A stretch of 64,000 bases of DNA, taken from assembly GCF_016836705.1 (NCBI RefSeq), contig NZ_JAFCGY010000001.1:496001-560000 (forward strand), given 5' to 3'. This DNA comes from Mesorhizobium caraganae (GTDB lineage Bacteria > Pseudomonadota > Alphaproteobacteria > Rhizobiales > Rhizobiaceae). Both the position numbers and the translations under genes were made by a program. Numbering within the stretch: position 1 is the first letter of the stretch; each line of letters opens with the position of its first letter. Of the stretch, positions 26,978 through 36,472 are shown piece by piece. The notes beneath the pieces were generated by a model. That model saw nothing but the letters and a program-made list of their open reading frames with translations. It was not told the DNA's origin and ran no database searches.

Positions 26978-28690
26978 ATGGTCGCAACGGCAGTCAAAAC
27001 CCACCCCGTGCAGCCTGAATGGGCAGCCGAACTCGACCTGGCGCTTACCGATCTCGACAGCAAGAAGGATGACTGGGCGCAGACCTCGAACAGCGAGCGC
27101 ATCGCACTGCTGCGCAAGATCAAGGAGCATATCCGCGAGGTCGCCGAGGCATGGGTCAAGACCGCCACCCGGAAGAAGGGCATCCCGACCGGCTCGTCGC
27201 TCGAAGGCGAGGAATGGCTGGCCGGCCCGGCGGCGCTGATGGATGGCTGCAACCAGTTCATCCGCACGCTGAGCCTGATGGAGGGCAAGAAATTCCTCGA
27301 CAGGCTGCCGGTCCGCACTCTGCCCAACGGACAGGTGGCGGTGACGGTGGTTCCGAACTCGGTCTGGGACAAGGTGCTGTTCACTGGTCTGAAGGCCGAG
27401 ATCTGGATGCAGCCCGGCGTGACCAAGGCCAACCTCGCCGCAAGCACCGCCTCGGCCTATGACGCGCCGGCGACGAGCCGCAAGGGCAAGATCGGCCTCG
27501 TGCTCGGCGCCGGCAATGTCGCCTCGATCGCGCCGCTCGACTGCCTGCACAAGCTCCTGGTCGAACACCAGGTGGTGCTTCTCAAGATGAACCCGGTCAA
27601 CGACTATCTCATCGATTTCCTGCGGCCGGCGCTGCGGCCGCTGATCGAATTCGGCGCGCTGCGCATCGTGCGCGGCGGCGCTGATGTCGGCGCCTATCTG
27701 TGCAATCACGATCTGGTCGAGGACATCCACATCACCGGTGCCGCCGCCTCGCACGATGCGATCGTCTGGGGGCCGGGCGAGGAGGGCCGAAAGAACAAGG
27801 CATCGGGCACGCCAAGGAACAGCCGGCGCATCACCTCGGAACTCGGCGGCGTGGCGCCGACCATCGTGGTGCCCGGCCCATGGTCGAACGCCGACATCGC
27901 CTACCACGCCGAATTGATCGCCACCCAGAAACTCAACAATTCCGGCTTCAACTGCATCGCTTGCCAGATGCTGGTGCTGCCGGAGAGCTGGAACAAATCC
28001 GATGCGCTGCTGGCAGCACTCGAAGAGGTGATGCAGAAGGCGCCGTCGCGGCCAGCCTACTATCCCGGTGCCACCGAGCGCCTCGCCGCGTTCGAAGCGC
28101 ATGCCGACAGCGTGCAGAAATTCGAGCGGCCCGGCGGGCCGGCCTGCGTGGTGGTACCGTTTCGGTCAGGCACGGACACCTATTTCGAAAACGCCGAAGT
28201 GTTTGCGCCGGCGCTCAGCGTCATGCGATTGCCGGCGGGCAACGCCGAATCCTACCTGCGCGCCGCGGTCGCCTACGCCAATGAAAAGCTGCACGGCACG
28301 CTTGCCGCCAACATTCTCATCCATCCCAAGACGATCGCCGAAATCGGCCGACCGCGCTTGGAGGAAATCGTTGCCGAATTGCGTTATGGCGGCATCGGCA
28401 TCAATTCCTGGAGCGGCGTTCTGTTTGCGCTGCTGCGGCCGACCTGGGGCGCTTTCCCCGGTCACACGCTCGACGACGTGCAGAGCGGCATCGGCGTCGT
28501 CCACAACACCTACCTGTTCGACAAGCCCGAGCGCAGCGTGCTCGAAGCGCCGTTCCGCATCATGCCGAAACCGGCGTGGTTCCTGACACATAAAAGGGCG
28601 CACATCGTCGGCCGGCTGATCACCGAGTTTCACTACCGGCCGAGCGTCCTGAAACTGCCGCGTATCATCTGGAACGCGCTGCTGGGATAG
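26978..28690 (+). CDS. Aldehyde dehydrogenase-superfamily protein, extended
   Basis: 570 residues, about 80-100 longer than standard ALDHs. The core motifs are present: cofactor Lys in LLKMNPVNDY, glycine motif in HITGAAASHDAI, general base Glu in TSELGGVAPTIV, and catalytic Cys in NNSGFNCIACQ. The extra length is an N-terminal helical region and a C-terminal tail after LFDKPERSVLEAPF ending in a basic, aromatic stretch (FLTHKRAHIVGRLITEFHYRP). The ATG at 26978 has GGAGGAGG upstream; the earlier ATG lies inside that site. It probably oxidises an aldehyde made within this operon. Confidence 0.82.
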   Translation: MVATAVKTHPVQPEWAAELDLALTDLDSKKDDWAQTSNSERIALLRKIKEHIREVAEAWVKTATRKKGIPTGSSLEGEEWLAGPAALMDGCNQFIRTLSLMEGKKFLDRLPVRTLPNGQVAVTVVPNSVWDKVLFTGLKAEIWMQPGVTKANLAASTASAYDAPATSRKGKIGLVLGAGNVASIAPLDCLHKLLVEHQVVLLKMNPVNDYLIDFLRPALRPLIEFGALRIVRGGADVGAYLCNHDLVEDIHITGAAASHDAIVWGPGEEGRKNKASGTPRNSRRITSELGGVAPTIVVPGPWSNADIAYHAELIATQKLNNSGFNCIACQMLVLPESWNKSDALLAALEEVMQKAPSRPAYYPGATERLAAFEAHADSVQKFERPGGPACVVVPFRSGTDTYFENAEVFAPALSVMRLPAGNAESYLRAAVAYANEKLHGTLAANILIHPKTIAEIGRPRLEEIVAELRYGGIGINSWSGVLFALLRPTWGAFPGHTLDDVQSGIGVVHNTYLFDKPERSVLEAPFRIMPKPAWFLTHKRAHIVGRLITEFHYRPSVLKLPRIIWNALLG

Positions 28691-28751
28691 TGCCGAGTGG
28701 CAAGCGACGATCCCAGGGCAGCATCGCAAAGGCGAGACAGGAGTTACGACA

Positions 28752-30404
28752 ATGGCTGACGCGGATGCAATCATTGTGGGCGGCGGGCTGGCCGGTCTGG
28801 CCGCTGCCGCCGAACTCGGCGATGCCGGCAAGCGCGTAATCATCGTCGAGCAGGAAGGCGGCGGTTTTCTCGGCGGTCAGGCATTCTGGTCGCTCGGCGG
28901 CCTGTTTCTGGTCAACACGCCCGAGCAACGCCGCTTGCGCATCAGGGACAGCCGCGACCTCGCTTGGCAGGACTGGCTGGGTTCGGCCCAGTTCGACCGG
29001 CCCGAGGATCACTGGCCAAGGAAAGTGGCGGAAGCCTATGTCGATTTCGCCGCCGGCGAGATGCGGCCCTGGCTGCACGCAATGGGCATGCGTTGGTGGC
29101 CGGTGGTCGGCTGGGCCGAGCGCGGCGGCGCGCTGGCCAATGGCCACGGCAATTCGGTGCCGCGCTTCCATCTCACCTGGGGCACTGGGCCAGGCGTGGT
29201 CGCGCCGTTCGAAAGGCGCGTGCGCGATCACGTCGCCAAGGGGTTGATCACACTGAAATTCCGCCATCAGGTCAGCCGGCTGATCAAGACCAACGGCGCG
29301 GTCACCGGTGTCGCTGGCGAAATCCTGGAGGCGTCCAACGTCGAGCGCGGCAAGCAGTCGAACCGCACGGTCGTTGGTGACTTCGAACTCTCGGCCAGCG
29401 CGGTCATTGTCGCTTCCGGCGGCATTGGCGGCAACCACGATCTTGTCCGCAAGGTCTGGCCGGTCGAGCGGCTGGGGCCGGCGCCGAAGCGTATGGTCGC
29501 CGGCGTGCCGCACCATGTCGACGGCCGCATGGTGGCGATCACCCGGCAAGCCGGCGGAGCCGTCATCAACGCCGACCGCATGTGGCACTATGTCGAGGGG
29601 ATCAAGAACTGGAATCCGATCTGGCCGAACCATGGCATCCGCATCCTGTCGGCGCCGTCGCCGCTATGGTTCGACGCGCTCGGACAACGCATGGAGGCGC
29701 CGTTCTTTCCGAGCTTCGATTCGCTCGGCACGCTGAAGCGCATCCTGTCGACCGGGCATGATTATTCCTGGTTCGTTTTGACCAAGACGATCGGCTCGAA
29801 AGAGTTCGTGCTGTCGGGCTCCGAGCAGAACCTCGACTTCACCGGCAAGGATTGGCGGGCCGTGCTGAAGAACCGGCGCGGCGGCAAGGCGCCGCCATCG
29901 GTGGCGGCGTTTCTGGAAAAGGGCGAGGACTTCGTCGTCCGCGACAATCTGGCCGACCTGGTCGCCGGGATGAACGCGTTGTCAGGCGACAATCTGCTCG
30001 ACTACGACCGGCTCAAGGCGCAGATCGTGGCGCGCGACCGCGAGGTCGAGCATGCCTACACCAAGGACGCGCAGGTCACGGCCATCCGCGGTGCTCGCAA
30101 CTACATCGGCGACAAGATCTTCCGGGTGACCAAACCGCACAAGATACTCGACCCCAGGCACGGGCCGCTGATTGCGGTGCGCCTCAACATCCTGACCCGC
30201 AAGACGCTGGGCGGCCTGCACACCAACCTCAATTCACAGGTTCTCGACGGCAATGGCGAGCCCATTGCCGGGCTCTATGCGGCGGGCGAGGTGGCCGGCG
30301 GCGGCGGTGGCGGCTATCACGGCTACAATGCGCTTGAAGGGACATTTCTCGGCAGCTGCATCTTTTCCGGCAGGAATGCAGGCCGGCACGCGGCGGGCAG
30401 GTGA
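28752..30404 (+). CDS. FAD-binding dehydrogenase (fumarate reductase/ketosteroid dehydrogenase-like, COG3573)
   Basis: 550 residues. An N-terminal dinucleotide-binding fingerprint (AIIVGGGLAGLAAAAELG) is followed by an acidic strand end VIIVEQE, and a second FAD-contact region lies at the C-terminus (GLYAAGEVAGGGGGGYHGYNALEG). The fold is that of succinate/fumarate flavoprotein subunits and ketosteroid dehydrogenases, but the protein belongs to the single-gene COG3573 group with unknown substrate. Last gene of the four-gene redox cassette, 61 bp after the ALDH gene. Confidence 0.83.
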   Translation: MADADAIIVGGGLAGLAAAAELGDAGKRVIIVEQEGGGFLGGQAFWSLGGLFLVNTPEQRRLRIRDSRDLAWQDWLGSAQFDRPEDHWPRKVAEAYVDFAAGEMRPWLHAMGMRWWPVVGWAERGGALANGHGNSVPRFHLTWGTGPGVVAPFERRVRDHVAKGLITLKFRHQVSRLIKTNGAVTGVAGEILEASNVERGKQSNRTVVGDFELSASAVIVASGGIGGNHDLVRKVWPVERLGPAPKRMVAGVPHHVDGRMVAITRQAGGAVINADRMWHYVEGIKNWNPIWPNHGIRILSAPSPLWFDALGQRMEAPFFPSFDSLGTLKRILSTGHDYSWFVLTKTIGSKEFVLSGSEQNLDFTGKDWRAVLKNRRGGKAPPSVAAFLEKGEDFVVRDNLADLVAGMNALSGDNLLDYDRLKAQIVARDREVEHAYTKDAQVTAIRGARNYIGDKIFRVTKPHKILDPRHGPLIAVRLNILTRKTLGGLHTNLNSQVLDGNGEPIAGLYAAGEVAGGGGGGYHGYNALEGTFLGSCIFSGRNAGRHAAGR

Positions 30405-30567
30405 CGCCGCGAACCGGCCAACGCTGCCATCGACACCGAGACGGACCGTCATCCGGTGCCATGATGGGGATATTTCCGATGACAGAGGAGATTGTTAATC
30501 GTCCTGCGCTAATGGCAGTCTGGGGGGTGAATGGATCTGGTAATCTGATCGTGTTCACGGGTCGACT

Positions 30568-31452
30568 ATGGCAGTATTTGGTACCGTTCCTCCCGATCTC
30601 AGCTGCCGGCCAATTCACCAGGGTGATTGGGACGGCGTAGCCGATTGCCTGCTCCGGGGCTTTCCAGAACGCAGCCGCAATTACTGGATGCGGGCGCTTG
30701 CCCGTTTGTCGCAACGCCCGGCCGTCGCCGATTTTCCACAATACGGCTTTGCCTTGGAGAATGCCGGCCGGATCGTTGGCGTTGTGCTGACGCTCTACGC
30801 CCGCTTCCCTGGCCGTGAAGGCGATGAAATCCGCTGCAACATTTCCAGTTGGACCGTGGACGAAGGGTACCGTCCCCAGGCCATGAAGTTGATTTGGGCG
30901 ATCCTCAGGCGCAGGGACGTGACCTTCACGAACATTTCGCCGGCGCCCTCGACATTGAAGGCCAACAAGGCACTCGGCTTTCAGCTTTTTTCCAATGGAC
31001 AATTTGCCTTCCTGCCCGCCTTGAATTCGGTGCGGCGGTCGTGTCGGGTGCTTGAGGTTCGTCCCGATCTAGCCGAGTTGGCGATGCTCTCCGACGGCGA
31101 AAGATACATCGTCCTGGAACACGCCGAGCTGGGCTGCATCTCTCTGGTCTGCATTTGCGACGGGGTGGCGTCTCCGCTGGTGTTGATGCCGCGCCGAATA
31201 CTGCATGGTCTCATCCCCTGCGCCCAGATCGTCTATTGCCGCTCCCTGGCGGATCTGAGCCGGTGTGCCGGCGCCGTGGGGCGCTTTGTCTTGCGAAGGG
31301 GGATCCTGCTTTGCCTCGTCGACGCCAAGGAGCCCATCCCTGGCCTGTTCGGCCGCTACTTCGCCAACCGGGGGATAAAATACTTCAAGGGTCCGAAGCC
31401 GCCGGCGCCCGGCGACCTAACCTTCACCGAGCTTGTGGTGTTCGGGCCGTAA
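30568..31452 (+). CDS. GNAT-fold acyltransferase-like protein of the polysaccharide cluster
   Basis: 294 residues. The first 150 residues look like a GNAT domain (CRPIHQGDWDGVADCLLRGFPERS, RIVGVVLTLYARF, then FTNISPAPSTLKANKALGF, the acetyl-CoA site region). The C-terminal half may be a second, degenerate GNAT lobe. It sits at the edge of the exopolysaccharide genes and may acylate a sugar residue. Its last 29 bases overlap the convergent polymerase gene. Confidence 0.6.
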   Translation: MAVFGTVPPDLSCRPIHQGDWDGVADCLLRGFPERSRNYWMRALARLSQRPAVADFPQYGFALENAGRIVGVVLTLYARFPGREGDEIRCNISSWTVDEGYRPQAMKLIWAILRRRDVTFTNISPAPSTLKANKALGFQLFSNGQFAFLPALNSVRRSCRVLEVRPDLAELAMLSDGERYIVLEHAELGCISLVCICDGVASPLVLMPRRILHGLIPCAQIVYCRSLADLSRCAGAVGRFVLRRGILLCLVDAKEPIPGLFGRYFANRGIKYFKGPKPPAPGDLTFTELVVFGP

Positions 31453-32965
31453 TTGCTCTTTGCATCGCCAGTTCGCGCCAGCGCGTGCCCAGCGACACGC
31501 CGACGAGCAGCAGGCAGAAGCCGAGTGCAAGCGGCGAGTAGAAGGCTTCTTCCTGCAGCACGGCATTGGCCGAGATGGTAACGATGACGACGAAACCGAA
31601 CAGGAAATCCGGGTCGCGGGTTTCGATCAGTTGACGCCGCGCCGCCATGGCGAGCGCCGCCAGGAAGCCGAAGAAGACAAAGCTGCCTATGCCCATCTGA
31701 TAGAGCATGACGCCGACGGCGCTCTCGACGGGAACGGAGGCGACACCTTCCGCCTGGGCGTTGGCCCAGCTGAGATTGAGGCTGGTGCTCGACAAATTGC
31801 CGCCAAAGCCCAGTCCCTGTCCAAGCGGGTTGGCCAGGAAGTCGCGCAGGCCGGCCGTCAGGCCAAGCACGTGATAGTCCCCATGCGTCGCGCCATAGCC
31901 GATTGCCGCGGTCGTCCAGGCTAAAGCCAGGACTATGACGGCGGTGAGCGTAAAACCGGCACGGGAGGGGCTGTAGATCAGACGCGTGGCGAGCGCTATG
32001 AGCAGCAGGAACGTCGCGCCCTTGGAGCCGATGACGAGCAGCAGCGGCAAGGCCGCGATCGGCAGCACCCAGCGTCCCTTGAACAGCAGCCAGGCCGATA
32101 TGATGCTGAGGGCATAGGCATAGCTGATCGGATGAAAATTCGGGCCGCCGACACGAAAGACGCTGGGCAGGATGTCGTTGAAGAACGGCGTGTTGAAGAA
32201 GGTCGTGGTCATCACGTCCTCAAGCCCACGGAAAACGAAGCCGGTCTCCTGCAGCGCCTTCTCCCAGACGCCGGTCTCGATCTGCCGCGATATGCTGCGT
32301 TCGATGTAAAGGTCGCCATGGAAGAGGCTGAGGAAATTCATCGTGAAGATCAATTCCAGATATCCGTAGACGACCGCGCCGGCACCGAGCCACAACATGC
32401 TCTTGCGCAGGTCGACCGGATAGAGGCTGGCGGCGAGCACGGCGATGTGGAAGCAGGCAAGCGGCGTGATCGTGTTGCGGAAATAGACGACCGCGTCCTT
32501 GGGCTGACCGTGCACGACCCCCAGGGCGAGATAGAAGGTGATGGTTCCACAGAGCACGAGGCTGAGCAGCAGCCAGAAGCGCAATTCGATCAGGGCGCGC
32601 ACGCGGTGCTGGAACGACGCGGCAAGGAAAATGCCGAAGGCGCTCATCAGGATGACGAAATTGGTACCGCGCAGCGAATCGAACGTATCGTTGTCTGGGA
32701 TGTAAGGGGTGTACCAGGTGACCACGAGGTTCTGGTAGAGGAAGGCGCAGATGATCAGGACGGGAACGCCCGCGGGCAGGGCGTTGGACACGATTAGCGT
32801 CAGGAGGAAGGTCGCGGCAATGCCGAACGGGGTCCAGACGGCAAAGGCCGAAACGGTCAAGACAACAACGATCAGCGACACGCAGACATGCAGCAGTGCG
32901 TCGCGCGGGGCTCCCACGCTTTGCGCGCGCAGGCCGACTGGCGGATAGGCTCCGGTGACGCTCAT
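31424..32965 (-). CDS. Polysaccharide polymerase/O-antigen ligase-like membrane protein (Wzy type)
   Basis: 513 residues with about ten or more hydrophobic spans and a large extracytoplasmic loop between spans (FHGDLYIERSISRQIETG...GGPNFHPISYAYAL), the architecture of Wzy polymerases and ExoQ-like proteins. It probably joins lipid-linked repeat units in the periplasm. ATG at 32965 overlaps the GH5 gene stop by 4 bases, showing it belongs to the minus-strand operon Wzz-GH5-Wzy. Sequence conservation in this family is low, so the call rests on topology and context. Confidence 0.7.
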   Translation of the reverse strand: MSVTGAYPPVGLRAQSVGAPRDALLHVCVSLIVVVLTVSAFAVWTPFGIAATFLLTLIVSNALPAGVPVLIICAFLYQNLVVTWYTPYIPDNDTFDSLRGTNFVILMSAFGIFLAASFQHRVRALIELRFWLLLSLVLCGTITFYLALGVVHGQPKDAVVYFRNTITPLACFHIAVLAASLYPVDLRKSMLWLGAGAVVYGYLELIFTMNFLSLFHGDLYIERSISRQIETGVWEKALQETGFVFRGLEDVMTTTFFNTPFFNDILPSVFRVGGPNFHPISYAYALSIISAWLLFKGRWVLPIAALPLLLVIGSKGATFLLLIALATRLIYSPSRAGFTLTAVIVLALAWTTAAIGYGATHGDYHVLGLTAGLRDFLANPLGQGLGFGGNLSSTSLNLSWANAQAEGVASVPVESAVGVMLYQMGIGSFVFFGFLAALAMAARRQLIETRDPDFLFGFVVIVTISANAVLQEEAFYSPLALGFCLLLVGVSLGTRWRELAMQRAITARTPQAR

Positions 32966-34089
32966 AGCTGGCCCGCCTCGCCCAGGAGGGCAGCCATCAT
33001 CGAGGCGTCGAAACCTTCCGTGCTCTGCCTGCTGGCGATGAAGCCAAAGCCCTGGTCGAGCTCCCAATAGGTCCAGCCGATATGGTTGGCTTCGGCGGCC
33101 TCGCGCACGGCGCGGACCCAGGCCGCGCGGCTTTGCGCATCGACGCAGAAATTGAGCACGCCGAATTCGTTCAGCATCACCGGGCAGTCATGAGCCGCCG
33201 ACCAGCGTGCGGCCTCGGCAAAGTTCGAAGCAATCGCGGCCGCCGTCCATGGGTTCGAAAGTTCGTTCTCGAGCAGGGAAGCGGCTTCTTCGTCGCCGGC
33301 AGTGCGCAATCTAGCGATGAGCTCGCGGACCGCCGGAGTCTCCCTTGTCGCGGGAAAGGGCAGGTTGGCCATGCGCGCCAGCGGCGACGTATCCCAGTTC
33401 TCGCATTGATGGGTGAACGCCATCGGTGCGTAGAAATGGATGGCGGCGATCTGGTTGTCGTCGGCCAGAGGCGGCGTATCGGTTATCTCCCATATGCCCT
33501 GGAAGCGTGCTGGGCCCCAGACCAGTGTGTGGCGCGGACATGTTGCGCGCAGCGTCTCGGCGAGCCTGTCGCGCAACGCCAGCCAGACGGTGCGTTCCAT
33601 CGGCGGCTCGTTCAGCAGTTCCGGATAGACCGAGGCCGCCGGCAGATCGGCGATGACGGGACGCAAGGCCGTCCACGCCTGCACCACCTGTTCGCTTGCG
33701 GCTGCCGGATCGCGCTCGAAAGCGGCGTGAAGGTCGGCGGACGGGTGCATGTCGACGAGAACGGCAAAGCCCAGCCCGGCAAGGTCGGCGACGCCGTCAC
33801 CGATACGGCGGAGCCCGGCCGTGTCGCCGGCCGAGATAAGATCGCTGTTCACCGGCAAGCGGATGGTTTCGAACCCCGACTGGCGCAGCTTTTCCAGCGT
33901 CGCAGCGGCGGGAGCGGTCCCTGCCTCGCGATCGAGCCATCCCGGAAGATTGAAGCCACGTGATGGAATGCTGCGCGCGGTCGTCGTGGCGGAGGCCGGG
34001 AAGGGGAGGCCGGCAAGCACAGCCCCGCCGGCCAGAGCGAGCGCCTGCCGCCGTGACATCACCGGCAGCGATGTCAGCTCCGCCGGCAC
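32962..34089 (-). CDS. Secreted glycoside hydrolase family 5 (endoglucanase-like)
   Basis: A 375-residue GH5 TIM barrel. The N-terminus carries a twin-arginine-like signal (MSRRQALALAGGAVLAGLPF...ASA), so export by Tat is likely. Acid/base Glu in LLNEPP, nucleophile Glu in VMLNEFGV, and the HFYAP motif are all present. GTG start at 34089 has AGGAG 8 bases upstream, 3 bp after the Wzz-like gene. Within polymer clusters such enzymes trim or release the exopolysaccharide (compare ExoK, BcsZ functionally). A beta-glucan-like linkage in the polymer is implied. Confidence 0.85.
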   Translation of the reverse strand: MPAELTSLPVMSRRQALALAGGAVLAGLPFPASATTTARSIPSRGFNLPGWLDREAGTAPAAATLEKLRQSGFETIRLPVNSDLISAGDTAGLRRIGDGVADLAGLGFAVLVDMHPSADLHAAFERDPAAASEQVVQAWTALRPVIADLPAASVYPELLNEPPMERTVWLALRDRLAETLRATCPRHTLVWGPARFQGIWEITDTPPLADDNQIAAIHFYAPMAFTHQCENWDTSPLARMANLPFPATRETPAVRELIARLRTAGDEEAASLLENELSNPWTAAAIASNFAEAARWSAAHDCPVMLNEFGVLNFCVDAQSRAAWVRAVREAAEANHIGWTYWELDQGFGFIASRQSTEGFDASMMAALLGEAGQL

Positions 34090-34092
34090 GGA

Positions 34093-36240
34093 TCAGCTCC
34101 TCGCAGCCAAACTGCGGCGCCAATCGGCGCCGGACGGCGGCACAGGCGTGCGCGCGGCCGGCTGCGCGGTCTGCGGTGCGATCACCAGCGTGGCGCTGCG
34201 TCCGATCTGGGCGACGCCCAGCCGTTGCGCCAACAGGGCGGCAGCGTCGGCTGCCTGCTCCGACGGGGTCAGCGCCAGCAGCGTCAGATCGGCCCGCGTG
34301 AAAAACTCCGGGGACCAGGCCTTTTCGCTGAAGGCCGGGGCACTGACGAGGATGAAGTCGAAGGCATTTCCAGCCTCGGTCAGGACGTCGCCCAAGGTCC
34401 GGCCGCCTTTTTGCCCCTGCGGGCTGCAGATGGCGGTTCTGAGGCCACTGGCGCTGTCGACGAATATGCCGGGGCCATGGTCCGCCGAAGCGGATGGTTG
34501 GCCTTCGATCTCGACGACCAGCACGTTCTGCTCGACGCGCTGCAGGCTGATCCCGATCAATGCGCCGGCAAGCCTTGCCTCGAGGCTGCCGCGCGTCGAG
34601 GACACGGCCAGCACAAAGGGTTTGGGATGGTCGTGCAGGCGCAGGATGATCTGCCGCATCAGCTTCAGCACGTCGCGCGAAAGCGCCTCGTCGCCGTCCT
34701 GGAACAGTGAGGCCCTGATTGTCTTGATGCCTGAAAGCGCCGTACCGCTGGCCGGCACGCGGTATTCGCCCAGACTGGCCGGCAGCGGCTGCGGAGCCGG
34801 CTGGGCAGCGGCACGCGGTGCGTCCTGCCTCGGCTGGACCGCCGGCACCACTTCTTCCTTGGGCGCCTGCGGTTCGTCTTCGGGCCGGCGGACCGGGCCG
34901 AACGCCAGAGCGAGACCGCATCCGGCGAGAAGGCCAAGAACCGCGCTCACTGGCAACAGCAGGGCCGGCTTCGGCCAGGTCGGTTGCAGTGGCGGCGAAG
35001 CCTTGGCGATCGTGCGCGCCTCGGAGGTCTGGACGCCCTCCATCTGCGAGGTTTCCTTGGCGCGCTTCAGATACTCGTCGAGGACGCCGCGAGCGGCCTG
35101 GGCCTTGGAGTCCAGCTGCCGCAACTGCACCTGGGCAAGGCTCGAGTCGGAAGACTGCTGGCGCAAAGCTTCGAGCTTGGCCTGCAACTTGCCGACATTT
35201 TGCGCTGCGAGATCGTAGCTGGCCTTCAACTGCTGCCTGATGCGGTCGGCCTCGGCACCCATGAGCCGATTCATCCGTTCCAGCTCAGACCGCAGCCGCG
35301 CGATCGCCGGATGGCGCGGCCCATACATGGTTTCGAGATTGGCGAGTTCGGCGGCGCGCTGGTTATAGTCGTCGCGCAATTTTATGGCCGAGTTGGAGGA
35401 CAGGATTTCCGCCAGCCTGGCCAGACCCGCAGGCGAGCTGCCCACGGCAAGCGCCTGATTGTAGCGGTCCCTTGCCTGGTCGGCGTCGCCCTGGGCGGTG
35501 ATCAGCTGCGTCGTCAGCTGGTCAAGCTGGAATTGCAGCGTGCCGCCATCGGTCGGGTCGACGATCCTGTGCGTCGTCTTGAAATCCTCGACCGCGCGTT
35601 CGGCGTCGCTGACGTCCTTCTGCAGGCCCTTGATCCGGTCGTTGAGGAGGGAGTTCACATCGCTGTTGGCGCCTTCGCGCTCTCCGGCAAGACCGGTCCT
35701 GTAGCGCTCGACGATGGCGTTGGCGATGCGCGCGGCCGTCTCCGGCGATTTCGACGTGAAGCTGACATTGATGACATAGGTGAGCCCTTCGCGCTCCACA
35801 GTCACCGCTTTTTGAAAGCGCTTGAAGGTCGCGTCGCGCGTGGCTTTCTTGTCCGATCCGAATATGGAAAACAGCCGCGATACCAGGCCGCGACCCGAGA
35901 ATTCGGGGTCGTTCTCCACCTTTTGACCGTCGAATACATCTCCCAGCAGATCCTGCGATTCGATGACGAAGACCTGGCTGGCAATGGCGGCGCTGTCGGA
36001 GCCGATGCCGGGAAGAACATTGTTGAAATTGGTGGAACGCGAATCGCGCGGGTCGATCAGGATCGAGGCTGTTGCCGTGTAGCTCGGGCTGGTCACGGCG
36101 AGATAGAGCACCGTCAGCAGCAGCACGGCACCTGTAATGACAAAAATCATCAGGCGACGGCCCCAAAGAATCGCCCAGAGCGCCGCGATATCAAACAGCG
36201 GTGGAAGCGTGCGATCGTCGATGCTGGCAGGACTCATCAT
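34093..36240 (-). CDS. Wzz/ExoP-like chain-length protein with degenerate tyrosine-kinase domain
   Basis: 715 residues. First membrane span near residues 30-50, the Wzz domain (YTATASILIDPRD...), long coiled-coil/GNVR segments (residues 200-420), a second span near 445-465, a Pro/Ala/Gln linker, then a cytoplasmic BY-kinase-like Rossmann domain. In that domain the P-loop position reads AVSSTRGSLEARLAG, with no GKT/S, and the Walker A' position reads VLVVEIEG with Glu for the first Asp. The tail lacks a tyrosine cluster. It likely controls polymer length and export as a pseudokinase. Confidence 0.85.
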   Translation of the reverse strand: MMSPASIDDRTLPPLFDIAALWAILWGRRLMIFVITGAVLLLTVLYLAVTSPSYTATASILIDPRDSRSTNFNNVLPGIGSDSAAIASQVFVIESQDLLGDVFDGQKVENDPEFSGRGLVSRLFSIFGSDKKATRDATFKRFQKAVTVEREGLTYVINVSFTSKSPETAARIANAIVERYRTGLAGEREGANSDVNSLLNDRIKGLQKDVSDAERAVEDFKTTHRIVDPTDGGTLQFQLDQLTTQLITAQGDADQARDRYNQALAVGSSPAGLARLAEILSSNSAIKLRDDYNQRAAELANLETMYGPRHPAIARLRSELERMNRLMGAEADRIRQQLKASYDLAAQNVGKLQAKLEALRQQSSDSSLAQVQLRQLDSKAQAARGVLDEYLKRAKETSQMEGVQTSEARTIAKASPPLQPTWPKPALLLPVSAVLGLLAGCGLALAFGPVRRPEDEPQAPKEEVVPAVQPRQDAPRAAAQPAPQPLPASLGEYRVPASGTALSGIKTIRASLFQDGDEALSRDVLKLMRQIILRLHDHPKPFVLAVSSTRGSLEARLAGALIGISLQRVEQNVLVVEIEGQPSASADHGPGIFVDSASGLRTAICSPQGQKGGRTLGDVLTEAGNAFDFILVSAPAFSEKAWSPEFFTRADLTLLALTPSEQAADAAALLAQRLGVAQIGRSATLVIAPQTAQPAARTPVPPSGADWRRSLAARS

Positions 36241-36472
36241 TTTTCCTCTGCAGAGTCACATCACTCTACACCTCGCACTATTTCCCATTATCGTTAGCCC
36301 TTCGTTAAGGTTACCAAAGCGTTTCGCCTTTTGTATGCAGGGGGCGCCAGTAACCATTCGTCGCGTTGGCACTGGCGCTTGCGTGAGTTTTTGTTCTATT
36401 CAGGGACAGGTTTCAGGGTCGGTTCGGCTGCCGCGGGGGCAAGGCCATTGCCGATCGTCACGGGAGCCGATC

